From: Pseudoruminococcus_B sp937901805
Lineage (GTDB): Bacteria > Bacillota > Clostridia > Oscillospirales > Ruminococcaceae
Assembly: GCA_963560245.1 (NCBI GenBank)
Contig: CAUWNS010000036.1
Location: 1-16,816 of the forward strand
Reading direction: 5' to 3'
DNA: 16,816 bases
Shown here: piece after piece, positions 8,254 to 14,724 of the stretch
How the letters are laid out: each line of letters opens with the position of its first letter
How positions within the stretch are numbered: the stretch's first letter is position 1
Notes under the pieces: model-generated
The model's database searches: none
Seen by the model: the letters and a program-made list of their open reading frames with translations, nothing else
What the model was told of the DNA's origin: nothing
Made by a program: the position numbers and the translations under genes

Positions 8254-8601
8254 CTACGCCCCTTCCACATACCAGTGCGGACTGAATCCAAAAGTATTTT
8301 CATGGGCATCCAGGACGGTCGCCCCTTCATACATCCGCGTAAGCTTGGAAAATTCCGCGCCGGTTATGCTGTCCAGTTCTGCCTTGACAAGTTTATCTCC
8401 CGGGCGGATTCGCAAGCCGGAGGGCGCGTTTTCCATTGGAATCCGGCATTTGAGCAGTCTTGCATATTGCAGGCCGTTGTTCACCGCGGTTTTGTTCTGC
8501 CAATACCAGGACGCACCGCGAATCACTGTACAAAAATACCTGTCCTCCCCGTCTTTTGTAAAATGGTTGACAACTGTAATCGTTTCTATTGCTTTTACCA
8601 C
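8254..8601 (-). CDS. Minor capsid / head-tail stopper-like protein
   Basis: A 115-residue protein that starts at a GTG (8601) with GGGAGG eight bases upstream, overlapping the preceding gene by 7 bases (GTGGTAA). The sequence begins MVKAIETITVVNHFTKDGED and goes on with YFCTVIRGASWYWQNKTAV, LLKCRIPMENA, GLRIRPGDKLVKAELDSITG. The strand pattern with a WxxRP-GD-VVKG-like segment near residues 64 to 78 fits the small beta-barrel minor capsid proteins of A118-like phages that sit between the connector and the tail completion proteins (stopper-like, in the sense of SPP1 gp16). I do not claim a precise Pfam number. The genes on both sides support the head-tail joining role. Confidence 0.7.
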   Translation of the reverse strand: MVKAIETITVVNHFTKDGEDRYFCTVIRGASWYWQNKTAVNNGLQYARLLKCRIPMENAPSGLRIRPGDKLVKAELDSITGAEFSKLTRMYEGATVLDAHENTFGFSPHWYVEGA

Positions 8602-8987
8602 TGGCAGTGCCTCCCATACAGTCCAGCATACCGGATAGGATCAGAGGCGGGGAGAAAAACCTCCGCCGCCTCCAATCGCCTATTCCGGTTTGCCTGTTGG
8701 ATGACGCTGAAATCCGCATAGCCAACGCTGTATCCGTCCGTGTTCTCAGAACGGATACCCGCCGCGCTTGCCTTTGCGGATTTTTCCTGCTGCTGAGAGA
8801 AAATCTCTTCTGCCACCGCACAACAGGCCATTTTGACGCTATCCGTCACCGTCCATCCGTGGTGCAGCCTGCCGAAGGTGATTGCATCGACAAAGGCGTC
8901 CGCCTGCGCGGCCATCTTAGGCCACTCCTGTGCTGGAATCATCTCTCCACGATAAGACTGCTGATAATAGGTATAATCCGCATACAT
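8595..8987 (-). CDS. Head-tail connector (adaptor) protein
   Basis: A 130-residue mostly helical protein (MYADYTYYQQSYRGEMIPAQ) that starts at an ATG with GAGAGG about eight bases upstream. The layout of an N-terminal YYxxxYxG segment, a helix with AAQADAFVDAITFGRL, and a second helix with SVKMACCAVAEEIFSQQQE, followed by ENTDGYSVGYAD and a final helix, is that of the gp6/gp15-like head-tail connector (adaptor) proteins attached to the portal ring. It is the first of four small head-completion genes after the major capsid and head fibre genes. The family name is inferred from this helix pattern and gene order, and close relatives are usually annotated only as hypothetical phage proteins. Confidence 0.72.
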   Translation of the reverse strand: MYADYTYYQQSYRGEMIPAQEWPKMAAQADAFVDAITFGRLHHGWTVTDSVKMACCAVAEEIFSQQQEKSAKASAAGIRSENTDGYSVGYADFSVIQQANRNRRLEAAEVFLPASDPIRYAGLYGRHCQW

Positions 8988-9007
8988 TGCAGGTTTCCTC
9001 TCTTTGG

Positions 9008-9358
9008 TTATGTGTTTGCAATAATCCCAGCGGCGCGCAGGGAAGCAAGCAGAGCATTAAACTCTTCCTGCGTCGGCGCTGCTACGGCATCCAGGACAGC
9101 TGCCGCTTGTTTGACGAGCCCAAGTTTTGCAGAGGTCGCCGCTTCCTCCGTCCCCACTTTTTCGGCCAGGGCGTCGCCGACCGCTTTCGCGTCCGCTGCC
9201 TGCCCGGATTTTGTCAGCGTGTTGTCAATGGCAGCGGTACTTCCTCCGGAAGGCCAGTTTTCCGCCATATCATGGAGTACGCCGGAAATATCCCCGGAAG
9301 GGGAATCTTTGGCTGTTGCCTTTTTACACAGGGCTTTCAGGGCGTCCAAAACTAACAT
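9008..9358 (-). CDS. Head fibre-like protein
   Basis: A 116-residue protein of low complexity, rich in Ala, Asp, Thr and Gly, that starts three bases after the major capsid stop, with AAGGGGG inside the end of the capsid gene as ribosome binding site. It has LTKSGQAADAKAVGDALAEK in the middle, a segment common in phage fibre and appendage proteins, and ends with PTQEEFNALLASLRAAGIIA. A C-terminal FNALLxxLRxAG segment is typical of phage head fibre proteins (Phage_fiber_2 type), which bind the capsid surface. The position immediately downstream of the capsid gene fits. Together with the Ig-like capsid domain it suggests that the head surface is heavily decorated. Function is inferred and is probably not essential for head assembly. 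Confidence 0.68.
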   Translation of the reverse strand: MLVLDALKALCKKATAKDSPSGDISGVLHDMAENWPSGGSTAAIDNTLTKSGQAADAKAVGDALAEKVGTEEAATSAKLGLVKQAAAVLDAVAAPTQEEFNALLASLRAAGIIANT

Positions 9359-9361
9359 GGA

Positions 9362-10543
9362 TTATTCCCCCTTCGCCGGGAATTTTACCGTAACCGGAAC
9401 GGCCTCGCTGTTGACTGTGATCTCCCCGGTCATGGTACGATACCCTGTCGCTTTCACAGTATACGGATAGGTGCCGTTTCGCAGATTAAAGACCGCTGTC
9501 CCCGCGTCCCCGGTCTTTTTGATAGCCCCGTTGACGTTGACCTTCGCACCTTTTACCGAAGTGCTTTCACTGTCCTGCACAGTAAAGGTTGCCGCATAGT
9601 CAGTCACCGGAGTTCCCGCTTCAATGTAGGCAAACGGGACATTCGAGCGGTCGGGGTTCAGGCGGGTCGCCGGATTCGGGAGCGCCCATCCCATACGGAA
9701 GACAACACGCAGCGCAATCATATCCTGCTGGGCGAGATTGTACACAATTTTTTCGGTTTCCGGGTCCTGGATGACGCCTTCCGTCAGAATCTTCGTGGTG
9801 ATATCCTGCCGGATAGAATAGACAAGCTGGTTCCAGTTGCCGGCAATCATCTGCGCGACACTTGGGTCAAAGCTGCCGTTTTCGGGGAAATACATCGGTG
9901 CTCCGTCCAATCCGTATCGGGTAGCGCCCTGCATATCGGTTGTAAAAATGGGTCGTCCTGTGTCGTCCTTGATTCCGCGCAGAGCGCCACGGGCAGTCAT
10001 TGCGGCCATTACGCCGCTGACAGTATAGCCTGCCTGTTCCACTTTGGAAAGCAAGCCGTTTTCACCCATCAAAGTGTCATAGGTAATCCCACCGGATACA
10101 TTGTTTCCGGCCTGCCTTGCAAGCGTGACAAGGTCATTCTGCCATTCCACCGGGCGGCTATTGCCAAAAACGATTGCACTGTCCACCTTTGCACCGATGG
10201 CCTCGTTAATGCGCGGCGTGATTTCTCCGACAATGTCAAAGCTGGCGTCGCTGACGACTGCCTCCGGAATAGGGACGATAACGGCCAGTTCTCCCGCAGT
10301 TAAATAGACGTTTTCCCACGCCTGATTGGTCGTCTGTTTAAATCCGGTTTCCCCATTGATCCAATACGCCATCGGAAGCATGGACAATACCGGGACGCGG
10401 GTCTGGTTGCTTGTCATGTTTGGGAGCCTGCGCCCGAGCTGCATGACAACGGACTGCTTCGGCGTATCCTGCATGATGGAGTTGACCACCTGCTCCTGGA
10501 TGAGCGCCTCTGCCTGTTGTAAAAGGGTTGCATTGACTGGCAT
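9362..10543 (-). CDS. Major capsid protein with C-terminal Ig-like domain
   Basis: A 393-residue protein that starts at an ATG with AGGAGG about nine bases upstream, as expected of the most abundant virion protein. Residues 1 to about 315 are the HK97-fold capsid core. Landmarks are SVVMQLGRRLPNMTSNQTRV, LPMAYWINGETGFKQTT, LTAGELAVIVPIPEAVVSDA, and FDIVGEITPRINEAIGAKVD, and the segment around residue 280, where MIALRVVFRMGWALPNP lies. Residues 318 to 393 form an additional beta domain, described separately. The gene follows the Gp20-type scaffold gene directly, as in other A118-like heads. No N-terminal prohead protease domain or protease gene is seen here, so scaffold removal may not need a phage protease encoded in this region. 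Confidence 0.93.
   Translation of the reverse strand: MPVNATLLQQAEALIQEQVVNSIMQDTPKQSVVMQLGRRLPNMTSNQTRVPVLSMLPMAYWINGETGFKQTTNQAWENVYLTAGELAVIVPIPEAVVSDASFDIVGEITPRINEAIGAKVDSAIVFGNSRPVEWQNDLVTLARQAGNNVSGGITYDTLMGENGLLSKVEQAGYTVSGVMAAMTARGALRGIKDDTGRPIFTTDMQGATRYGLDGAPMYFPENGSFDPSVAQMIAGNWNQLVYSIRQDITTKILTEGVIQDPETEKIVYNLAQQDMIALRVVFRMGWALPNPATRLNPDRSNVPFAYIEAGTPVTDYAATFTVQDSESTSVKGAKVNVNGAIKKTGDAGTAVFNLRNGTYPYTVKATGYRTMTGEITVNSEAVPVTVKFPAKGE
9365..9592 (-). other. Ig-like / carboxypeptidase-regulatory-like domain of the capsid protein
   Basis: This is the part of the capsid gene that codes for residues 318 to 393. It contains a strand pattern of VKGAKVNVNGAIKKTGDAG, then AVFNLRNGTYPYTVKATGYR, then GEITVNSEAVPVTVKF. 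The G-T-Y-x-Y-x-V-x-A-x-G-Y signature is that of PEGA or CarboxypepD_reg-type beta sandwiches. Such domains on capsids, tails and fibres are known to stand on the virion surface and bind carbohydrate or mucin weakly. A role in adhesion is inferred. Confidence 0.75.
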
Positions 10544-10562
10544 ATATTTTTACCTCCTGATT

Positions 10563-11120
10563 TTAATTGGAATTTCCGAACGCTGCCCGAAGCGCTGCGT
10601 TCGCCTGGTCTTTCGCAGTACCGCCCGCCGGTGTGCCCCCGGTGGGGCCCGAAAATTTCGGCGGGGTCTGTTCACTCAAAAATGCGCCCGGATCTGCCTT
10701 TTGATACTGCTTGACAAAATCGTCAAACCCGAGCAGACTGTCCTCCTGGACGGGGAGTTTCTTTGCTTCCAAATCCGCCAGAAACGCTTTTTTTGCGCTT
10801 TCGCTGGAAAATTTCAGCCCCGCAGCTTTCTGCTGGTACAGGTATCCGCGTTTGAGCTTCTCCACCTCTGCCAGAGCGCCGTCTTTCGCCTGCTGTGCCT
10901 TGTCCTTCCACTCCGGGTCATACCCTTTCAGTTTTGCGTTGGCATCGTTCAAGCGGGTCTCCAGATTATCCTTGATCAGGGAGAGCGCATCAAATTTTTC
11001 CTTGCCCACATAAGCGCCTGTGGAAATATCCGCGAGTTTCATCTTCTTTTCGGCTACTTTTTCCGCCAGCTGGTCATAGGTCAAAGCCTCCGTGCCGAAA
11101 AGGTCTTTCAAAAATTCCAT
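10563..11120 (-). CDS. Scaffold protein, phage minor structural Gp20 family
   Basis: A 185-residue, highly charged helical protein (MEFLKDLFGTEALTYDQLAE) that starts at an ATG with AAGGAGT five bases upstream. It has a long coiled-coil region, about residues 20 to 110, with DALSLIKDNLETRLNDANAK and later EWKDKAQQAKDGALAEVEKL, then a segment LLGFDDFVKQYQKADPGAFL and a Gly/Pro/Thr-rich linker (SGPTGGTPAGGTA) before a short basic C-terminal helix. This is the layout of the Phage_GP20 scaffold family (PF06810), in which the C-terminal helix binds the capsid protein. The gene lies just before the major capsid gene and after the two hairpins in the intergenic region. Confidence 0.9.
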   Translation of the reverse strand: MEFLKDLFGTEALTYDQLAEKVAEKKMKLADISTGAYVGKEKFDALSLIKDNLETRLNDANAKLKGYDPEWKDKAQQAKDGALAEVEKLKRGYLYQQKAAGLKFSSESAKKAFLADLEAKKLPVQEDSLLGFDDFVKQYQKADPGAFLSEQTPPKFSGPTGGTPAGGTAKDQANAALRAAFGNSN

Positions 11121-11222
11121 GTCGTACTCCTTCAGCCAGATTTAATTTGTAAACGCGCAGCCCACTCTGCGCACGGCCTATCCTGCATTTAAAGCCCGGC
11201 AGGCAGGGGCAAATTTGTATAA

Positions 11223-11250
11223 CAAAAAGAGCCGCCCATCGGGCAGCCCT
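11223..11250 (-). terminator. Probable intrinsic terminator after the toxin/immunity pair
   Basis: Read on the minus strand, AGGGCTGCCC, a GAT loop and GGGCGGCTCT form a 10-pair stem with two G-U pairs, followed by TTTTTG. That is the form of a Rho-independent terminator. It lies about 55 bases after the small acidic gene and about 100 bases before the scaffold gene, so it would cut or attenuate the late transcript inside the head module. Confidence 0.7.
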
Positions 11251-11267
11251 TTGCGTTATCTGATATA

Positions 11268-11296
11268 AAACCGCTTTGATTTCATCAGAGCGGTTT
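11268..11296 (-). other. Perfect hairpin just after the small acidic gene
   Basis: On the minus strand AAACCGCT pairs without mismatch with AGCGGTTT; inside it TGAT pairs with ATCA around a GAA loop after one C/A mismatch. The hairpin begins about nine bases after the stop of the putative immunity gene. It is not followed by a T run in the minus direction, so it may protect the 3' end of the mRNA or work with the terminator next to it. Confidence 0.65.
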
Positions 11297-11304
11297 CTCT
11301 GTGA

Positions 11305-11517
11305 TTAGTTATTATAATACAAATCGTCGTAAACTTTCTGCGCCTCTCGGCCAAAGTCGTTGTAATCCTGATAGTGCGGCGGGGCAAAGCCCTTTTCTTC
11401 GATGAGGTCAAATAACATGTCCAGAGCTTCGTTCAGAACATCGGTGTTCAATGCTTCCGGTAGATTTTCTTTTAAAAAAGCCCTTGACGTTTTTTTCATA
11501 TTTAGCACATCTCTCAT
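11305..11517 (-). CDS. Small acidic protein, candidate immunity protein for the MuF-linked toxin
   Basis: A 70-residue protein whose ATG overlaps the stop of the minor capsid gene (ATGA). GAGGAGG ends exactly at this ATG, which is too close; an in-frame GTG at 11508, nine bases after the GAGGAGG, may be the true start and would give 67 residues. The protein has 14 acidic against 8 basic residues, an N-terminal helical half with LPEALNTDVLNEALDMLFDL and a C-terminal end with YNDFGREAQKVYDDLYYNN. I do not recognise a named family. Its small size, negative charge, tight coupling to the end of a capsid gene with a toxin-like tail, and absence from standard A118-type heads support a role as immunity protein. 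It could be a structural protein of unknown role instead. Confidence 0.68.
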   Translation of the reverse strand: MRDVLNMKKTSRAFLKENLPEALNTDVLNEALDMLFDLIEEKGFAPPHYQDYNDFGREAQKVYDDLYYNN

Positions 11518-13148
11518 CCTCCTCTTGGATTTGTTTGAATCAGCCGTTTATCCCTTATACTGATTGCAACAGCAGCTTTTTTCCCATAAAAGGTCTGGCG
11601 GATATCGCCGTCTGCCAGCTTTCTCGGTTCACTGATACGGACCGGGTTTACCAGAGCGTCCAGCGCGTCCTCCACAGATACGCCCTGCCGCAGTCCTGTG
11701 TGGGAATCTCCAGTCTGCCCGATGACGCGGTCAACAAAATGCGTGGAAAATCCCTGAATATGGACACCATTTGCCGTTTTAATCCCGACAATCTTGTTTT
11801 GTATATCATCAGCAGTTTTCCGATAAACATCCATACCAACCAGTGGAGAGATATCCCCCTTTTTGACAGCCCGATTATATCCCATCAACAATTGGTATTC
11901 ATAAACATTATTGTACTTTCCCTTATAGTATTTTGCAACCGTTTTTAAGGAAGTATCTTCCGCTCCTATGGATTTCAGCCATTCGCTATGTGGCTTCTGC
12001 GCGGTCGCTACTGCCTTCGCAGCCTGCTTTCTCCCAAAACCGGAAACCCTGTGCCGGATGTTGTCCTCAAACAGACCTGTCTTGTCCAGGAAGTCCCTTT
12101 GCCGGGCACGCCACTGCGCAAGTTTGGTACTTGCCTTTGTCGTGTCCAGCCCGGCGGCGCTTTCCGCAAGGTAGACCCGCTTCCATTTACGGATTCCCCG
12201 CTCCAGGTATCGTTGTATCTGGCTCGCCTCATAGCGCGTCATCTCCTGCCCATTGTAGGTGAACTCCCTGCGCTCCATCCGTTCAAGGTCTTCCTGCGTG
12301 TAGTTCGGCCTGGAAAGTCCCTCATAGTACGGATAGAAGCTGTGCCTGCAATTCCATCCACATAGCCCGGCGCCGGTGCCATATCCTGTTACCGAAAGCG
12401 GAGGATATTGTTTGCTTTTTCCGCTGCGGCTGTAGATTTTCCCCTGCCACAGGGCATGGGACGGCCTTGCCCCCGCGTGGGCGGTGACTTCTACCAGATC
12501 CCATCCCATTTCATCCATGCGGGCAACTTGCAGTTTTGCAGCCGTCTGGTTGACCCCGGTAAGGACAGCCCTTCGGACGGCGACTTCCAGCGTATCACTG
12601 TGCCCGGAAGGATAGACAATCGCTTTGATTCCCTCTTTGGCCAGCGCGTCCACCGTGTGGCGGAGGACAGTCTGATAATCAAATGCACCGGACGAAACCT
12701 GTAACCAGGCGTGATCCAGCGCGTTTTCAAACTGCTTTGTCGTCGTGTTGGCAGTAGTTGCAGTAATGTTCTGGAAAGTCCCGGCCGTCTGCTGATATCC
12801 TGCATTGAGCAGATTCAGCAGGGCGGGATTGTCATTGACCGGCCCGGGCGACAGACCGGCGGCCGTATAGAGCGCATCGTCAGAGAGCAGTGTCTCCGTC
12901 CCCGCATCCTGTAAGATCTTGCGGATCTCCGCTTGCATCTTTCCGGACATTTTGGACAACCGGGTGACAATCTCTTTGCGGATTAACTGCGTCTGCTCCA
13001 ACCGCCACGCCTGGTAGGCTGCGGTATCGGTCAGGCCGTTCATTTTCTTGATCCGGCGCGCCATATCCCGCACGATGTCGTCCTCCACGTCCTGGAAGAG
13101 CCGCACAACGGGATCTGGAAGATTATCAAGATACTCCGGTGAGAGCAT
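11514..13148 (-). CDS. Minor capsid protein (Min_cap2/MuF-type) with C-terminal toxin-like domain
   Basis: A 544-residue protein whose ATG overlaps the preceding stop by one base (TAATG). Residues 1 to about 345 fit the Phage_min_cap2 family (PF06152): an N-terminal helical part (MLSPEYLDNLPDPVVRLFQD), a segment TLEVAVRRAVLTGVNQTAAK, then AHAGARPSHALWQGKIYS and a CGWNCRH core near residue 262 to 268. The protein sits at the portal and is likely carried inside the head. A helical linker rich in Arg and Lys covers about 345 to 430. The last 105 residues have no part in the Min_cap2 fold and look like a BECR-type nuclease, described separately. This composite layout matches the known MuF polymorphic toxins of Firmicutes prophages. 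Normal members without a toxin are about 340 to 400 residues long. Confidence 0.9.
   Translation of the reverse strand: MLSPEYLDNLPDPVVRLFQDVEDDIVRDMARRIKKMNGLTDTAAYQAWRLEQTQLIRKEIVTRLSKMSGKMQAEIRKILQDAGTETLLSDDALYTAAGLSPGPVNDNPALLNLLNAGYQQTAGTFQNITATTANTTTKQFENALDHAWLQVSSGAFDYQTVLRHTVDALAKEGIKAIVYPSGHSDTLEVAVRRAVLTGVNQTAAKLQVARMDEMGWDLVEVTAHAGARPSHALWQGKIYSRSGKSKQYPPLSVTGYGTGAGLCGWNCRHSFYPYYEGLSRPNYTQEDLERMERREFTYNGQEMTRYEASQIQRYLERGIRKWKRVYLAESAAGLDTTKASTKLAQWRARQRDFLDKTGLFEDNIRHRVSGFGRKQAAKAVATAQKPHSEWLKSIGAEDTSLKTVAKYYKGKYNNVYEYQLLMGYNRAVKKGDISPLVGMDVYRKTADDIQNKIVGIKTANGVHIQGFSTHFVDRVIGQTGDSHTGLRQGVSVEDALDALVNPVRISEPRKLADGDIRQTFYGKKAAVAISIRDKRLIQTNPRGG
11517..11831 (-). other. C-terminal BECR-fold-like (phage PBECR-type) toxin domain
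   Basis: This part codes for about residues 440 to 544 of the minor capsid protein. The pattern is a helix with a conserved-looking His and Arg (STHFVDRVIGQ; His470, Arg474), an RQGVSVEDALDALVNP helix with Arg487 and Gly489, then beta strands with DIRQTFYGKKAAVAISIRDK and the closing RLIQTNP. This order (His/Arg helix, R-G-V-S helix, x-NP, strand with YGK, strand, ITxxP-like end) is that of Barnase-EndoU-ColicinE5/D-RelE-like RNases found at the C-termini of phage head proteins. Active-site roles are inferred. Confidence 0.68.
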
Positions 13149-13321
13149 TACATGGCCCCCTCAATCAACTCACGCGCTTCCGACTTGGATATGCCGATTG
13201 CGGTTGCGATAATGTTCACTCCCTGCCCCAGCGTTATCGCACCAGAAGCGTACTGTCCCATGACGTTTATCAGCGCCTGTGTCTGTGCACCGTTGAGCGA
13301 TTTTCCTGTTTCGGTCGTCAC
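13148..13321 (-). CDS. 57-residue protein resembling a detached portal C-terminus
   Basis: A short gene between portal and minor capsid protein. It starts at a GTG at 13321, in a GTGA overlap with the portal stop, with GGGAGG five bases upstream, and ends with a TAA that overlaps the next ATG (TAATG). The protein contains SLNGAQTQALINVMGQYASG, followed by AITLGQGVNIIATAIGISKS and a short end with EARELIEG. LNGAQ-x-x-x-L-I-x-V followed by an amphipathic helix and an I-x-I-S-x-x-x-A-R segment is what one sees at the extreme C-terminus of many phage portal proteins. I infer that it is a split-off portal tail or a small protein that binds the portal. Short length and non-ATG start make it easy to miss. 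Confidence 0.78.
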   Translation of the reverse strand: MTTETGKSLNGAQTQALINVMGQYASGAITLGQGVNIIATAIGISKSEARELIEGAM

Positions 13322-14724
13322 ATTATCCTCCCCCCCTGAGACCCGGTATCGTCAAACGTCAGTGACGGTATGGAAGAAACTTCTGCCTGTGCCTCCTGTA
13401 CAGCCTGTTTTGCCTCATCTTCCGTCATACTGCGCCAGCGCTTGTTATAGTGCCATTTAGGGATAAAGCCGTTTAATGCGTCGTCCCGGTCAAGCATCCG
13501 CAGGGTTTCCTCATCCTGCAAAACACTGTCGTGCCATTGACAGGATAACTCATAATTCCCCTCCGGCGCCAGATGGTATAAGGTCGCCAGCCTGTCCATT
13601 GCATAGACCAGGTCAGAAATTGCAGTTTCCAGGGATTTTTGGATATCCCGCACCGCCGTATAACTACGCTGTTTGCTGATTTTCATTTCCGTCGCCGTCT
13701 TTTCAACGGAATCAGGGTCAGAAAACGTCCCAAATGCCAGATGGCACTGGAACTCAATCTTTTTCAAAAGGTCATCCAGTCCAGCCCGGTAAGAAGCGTC
13801 GCGGAGTGCCGGCGCAAATGCATGGTAAAAATCCCCGCTTGTCACGCCTGTCTCAATGCTCCTGCGGTAGAGACGCTGCCCACGTTTGTCCAGGCCGACT
13901 GTCCCGTCCGCCCGCGTGCGGAGTGCCTGCGCTGCAACGTCAATCGCGAGCTGCCCTCCATCATACTCCCAGCGCAACCAGCCGTATTGTTCATTCGCAT
14001 CCTGGATGGAGCCGACCGCGTTTGCAAACACCGATACGCCCAATGGGGAACTCCGGTCTTTATTGTTAGCTAGAGGAATACGGAAATAGGCAAATAACGG
14101 GCGGTCAATCCCAGAAATTTCAATATCCGGGGCAAGCTCCGCCCACTCCGGAACCATGGACAATGCACCCGGCGTTCCCAATGATGTATTGGTGGAAGAG
14201 GAAAACGCAAGGTTTTGTACCTTTTCTTTTCCCTGTATAAATTCATGGCTCTCCGCGCGGGTATAGATTTTCCCTTTCCTCAAAATCTGTTCTGTAAAAA
14301 TTGCCCCTGTCATACGCTTGGAACTGTCAAATGCGGTCGGGGAAAAACAGTCCTCCTGTACTACGTCAATTAGGATTCCATTCCCGCTGACATAGGGCTT
14401 GAAGACGGCGCCGCCCAGCGCGCACGCATATTCCACATAGGTGCGCAGATTCTCCAGAAAAGGGGTTATCTGCGTTTGCAGCCAGTCCGCCCGCGGGCTT
14501 CCCGTGATGGTAATCTGGGATTCCACTGTGACCAACCGTGCAAATTCGGACGGAATCAGCACAGGGAGTTGAAGAGGCTGTTCTTTTGCATCGGCAGAAT
14601 ACATCCTTGCCCACAGATCAATCAGGGTTTCCATCTTGGGGGAAATCGTCAGCTCTGTGTTTTCCTTTCCCATCAATTTGAAAATAGTCGTCCGAATCCA
14701 GCCAAGCATCTTCTCAAACATCAT
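13318..14724 (-). CDS. Portal protein (A118/SPP1-like)
   Basis: A 468-residue protein with the ATG at 14724, in an ATGA overlap with the TerL stop. GGAAGGGGG lies four bases before this ATG; a TTG 15 bases further upstream is unlikely. Landmarks of the A118-type portal family are IDLWARMYSADAKEQPLQLP near the N-terminus, LENLRTYVEYACALGGAVFK, RPLFAYFRIPLANNKDRSSP and GVSVFANAVGSIQDANEQYG, and, near residues 310 to 400, the ATEMKISKQRSYTAVRDIQK helix that corresponds to the long channel helix. The C-terminus carries the crown region with AVQEAQAEVSSIPS. The portal forms the dodecameric ring through which the terminase pumps DNA and to which the connector proteins bind. Confidence 0.92.
   Translation of the reverse strand: MMFEKMLGWIRTTIFKLMGKENTELTISPKMETLIDLWARMYSADAKEQPLQLPVLIPSEFARLVTVESQITITGSPRADWLQTQITPFLENLRTYVEYACALGGAVFKPYVSGNGILIDVVQEDCFSPTAFDSSKRMTGAIFTEQILRKGKIYTRAESHEFIQGKEKVQNLAFSSSTNTSLGTPGALSMVPEWAELAPDIEISGIDRPLFAYFRIPLANNKDRSSPLGVSVFANAVGSIQDANEQYGWLRWEYDGGQLAIDVAAQALRTRADGTVGLDKRGQRLYRRSIETGVTSGDFYHAFAPALRDASYRAGLDDLLKKIEFQCHLAFGTFSDPDSVEKTATEMKISKQRSYTAVRDIQKSLETAISDLVYAMDRLATLYHLAPEGNYELSCQWHDSVLQDEETLRMLDRDDALNGFIPKWHYNKRWRSMTEDEAKQAVQEAQAEVSSIPSLTFDDTGSQGGRIM

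Noticed and set aside
7777..9470. Open frames of 314 and 293 codons on the plus strand
   Set aside because: They are opposite several well-supported minor capsid and head genes, and their products show no recognisable fold.
10326..11192. A 288-codon open frame on the plus strand
   Set aside because: It runs opposite the scaffold gene and the start of the capsid gene, and the product is low in structure and Cys-rich. No separate evidence for it.
11121..11222. A promoter for the scaffold and capsid genes after the terminator
   Set aside because: TTTACA and the palindrome CAAATTTG are visible, but no -10 box lies at a suitable distance. I could not support it.
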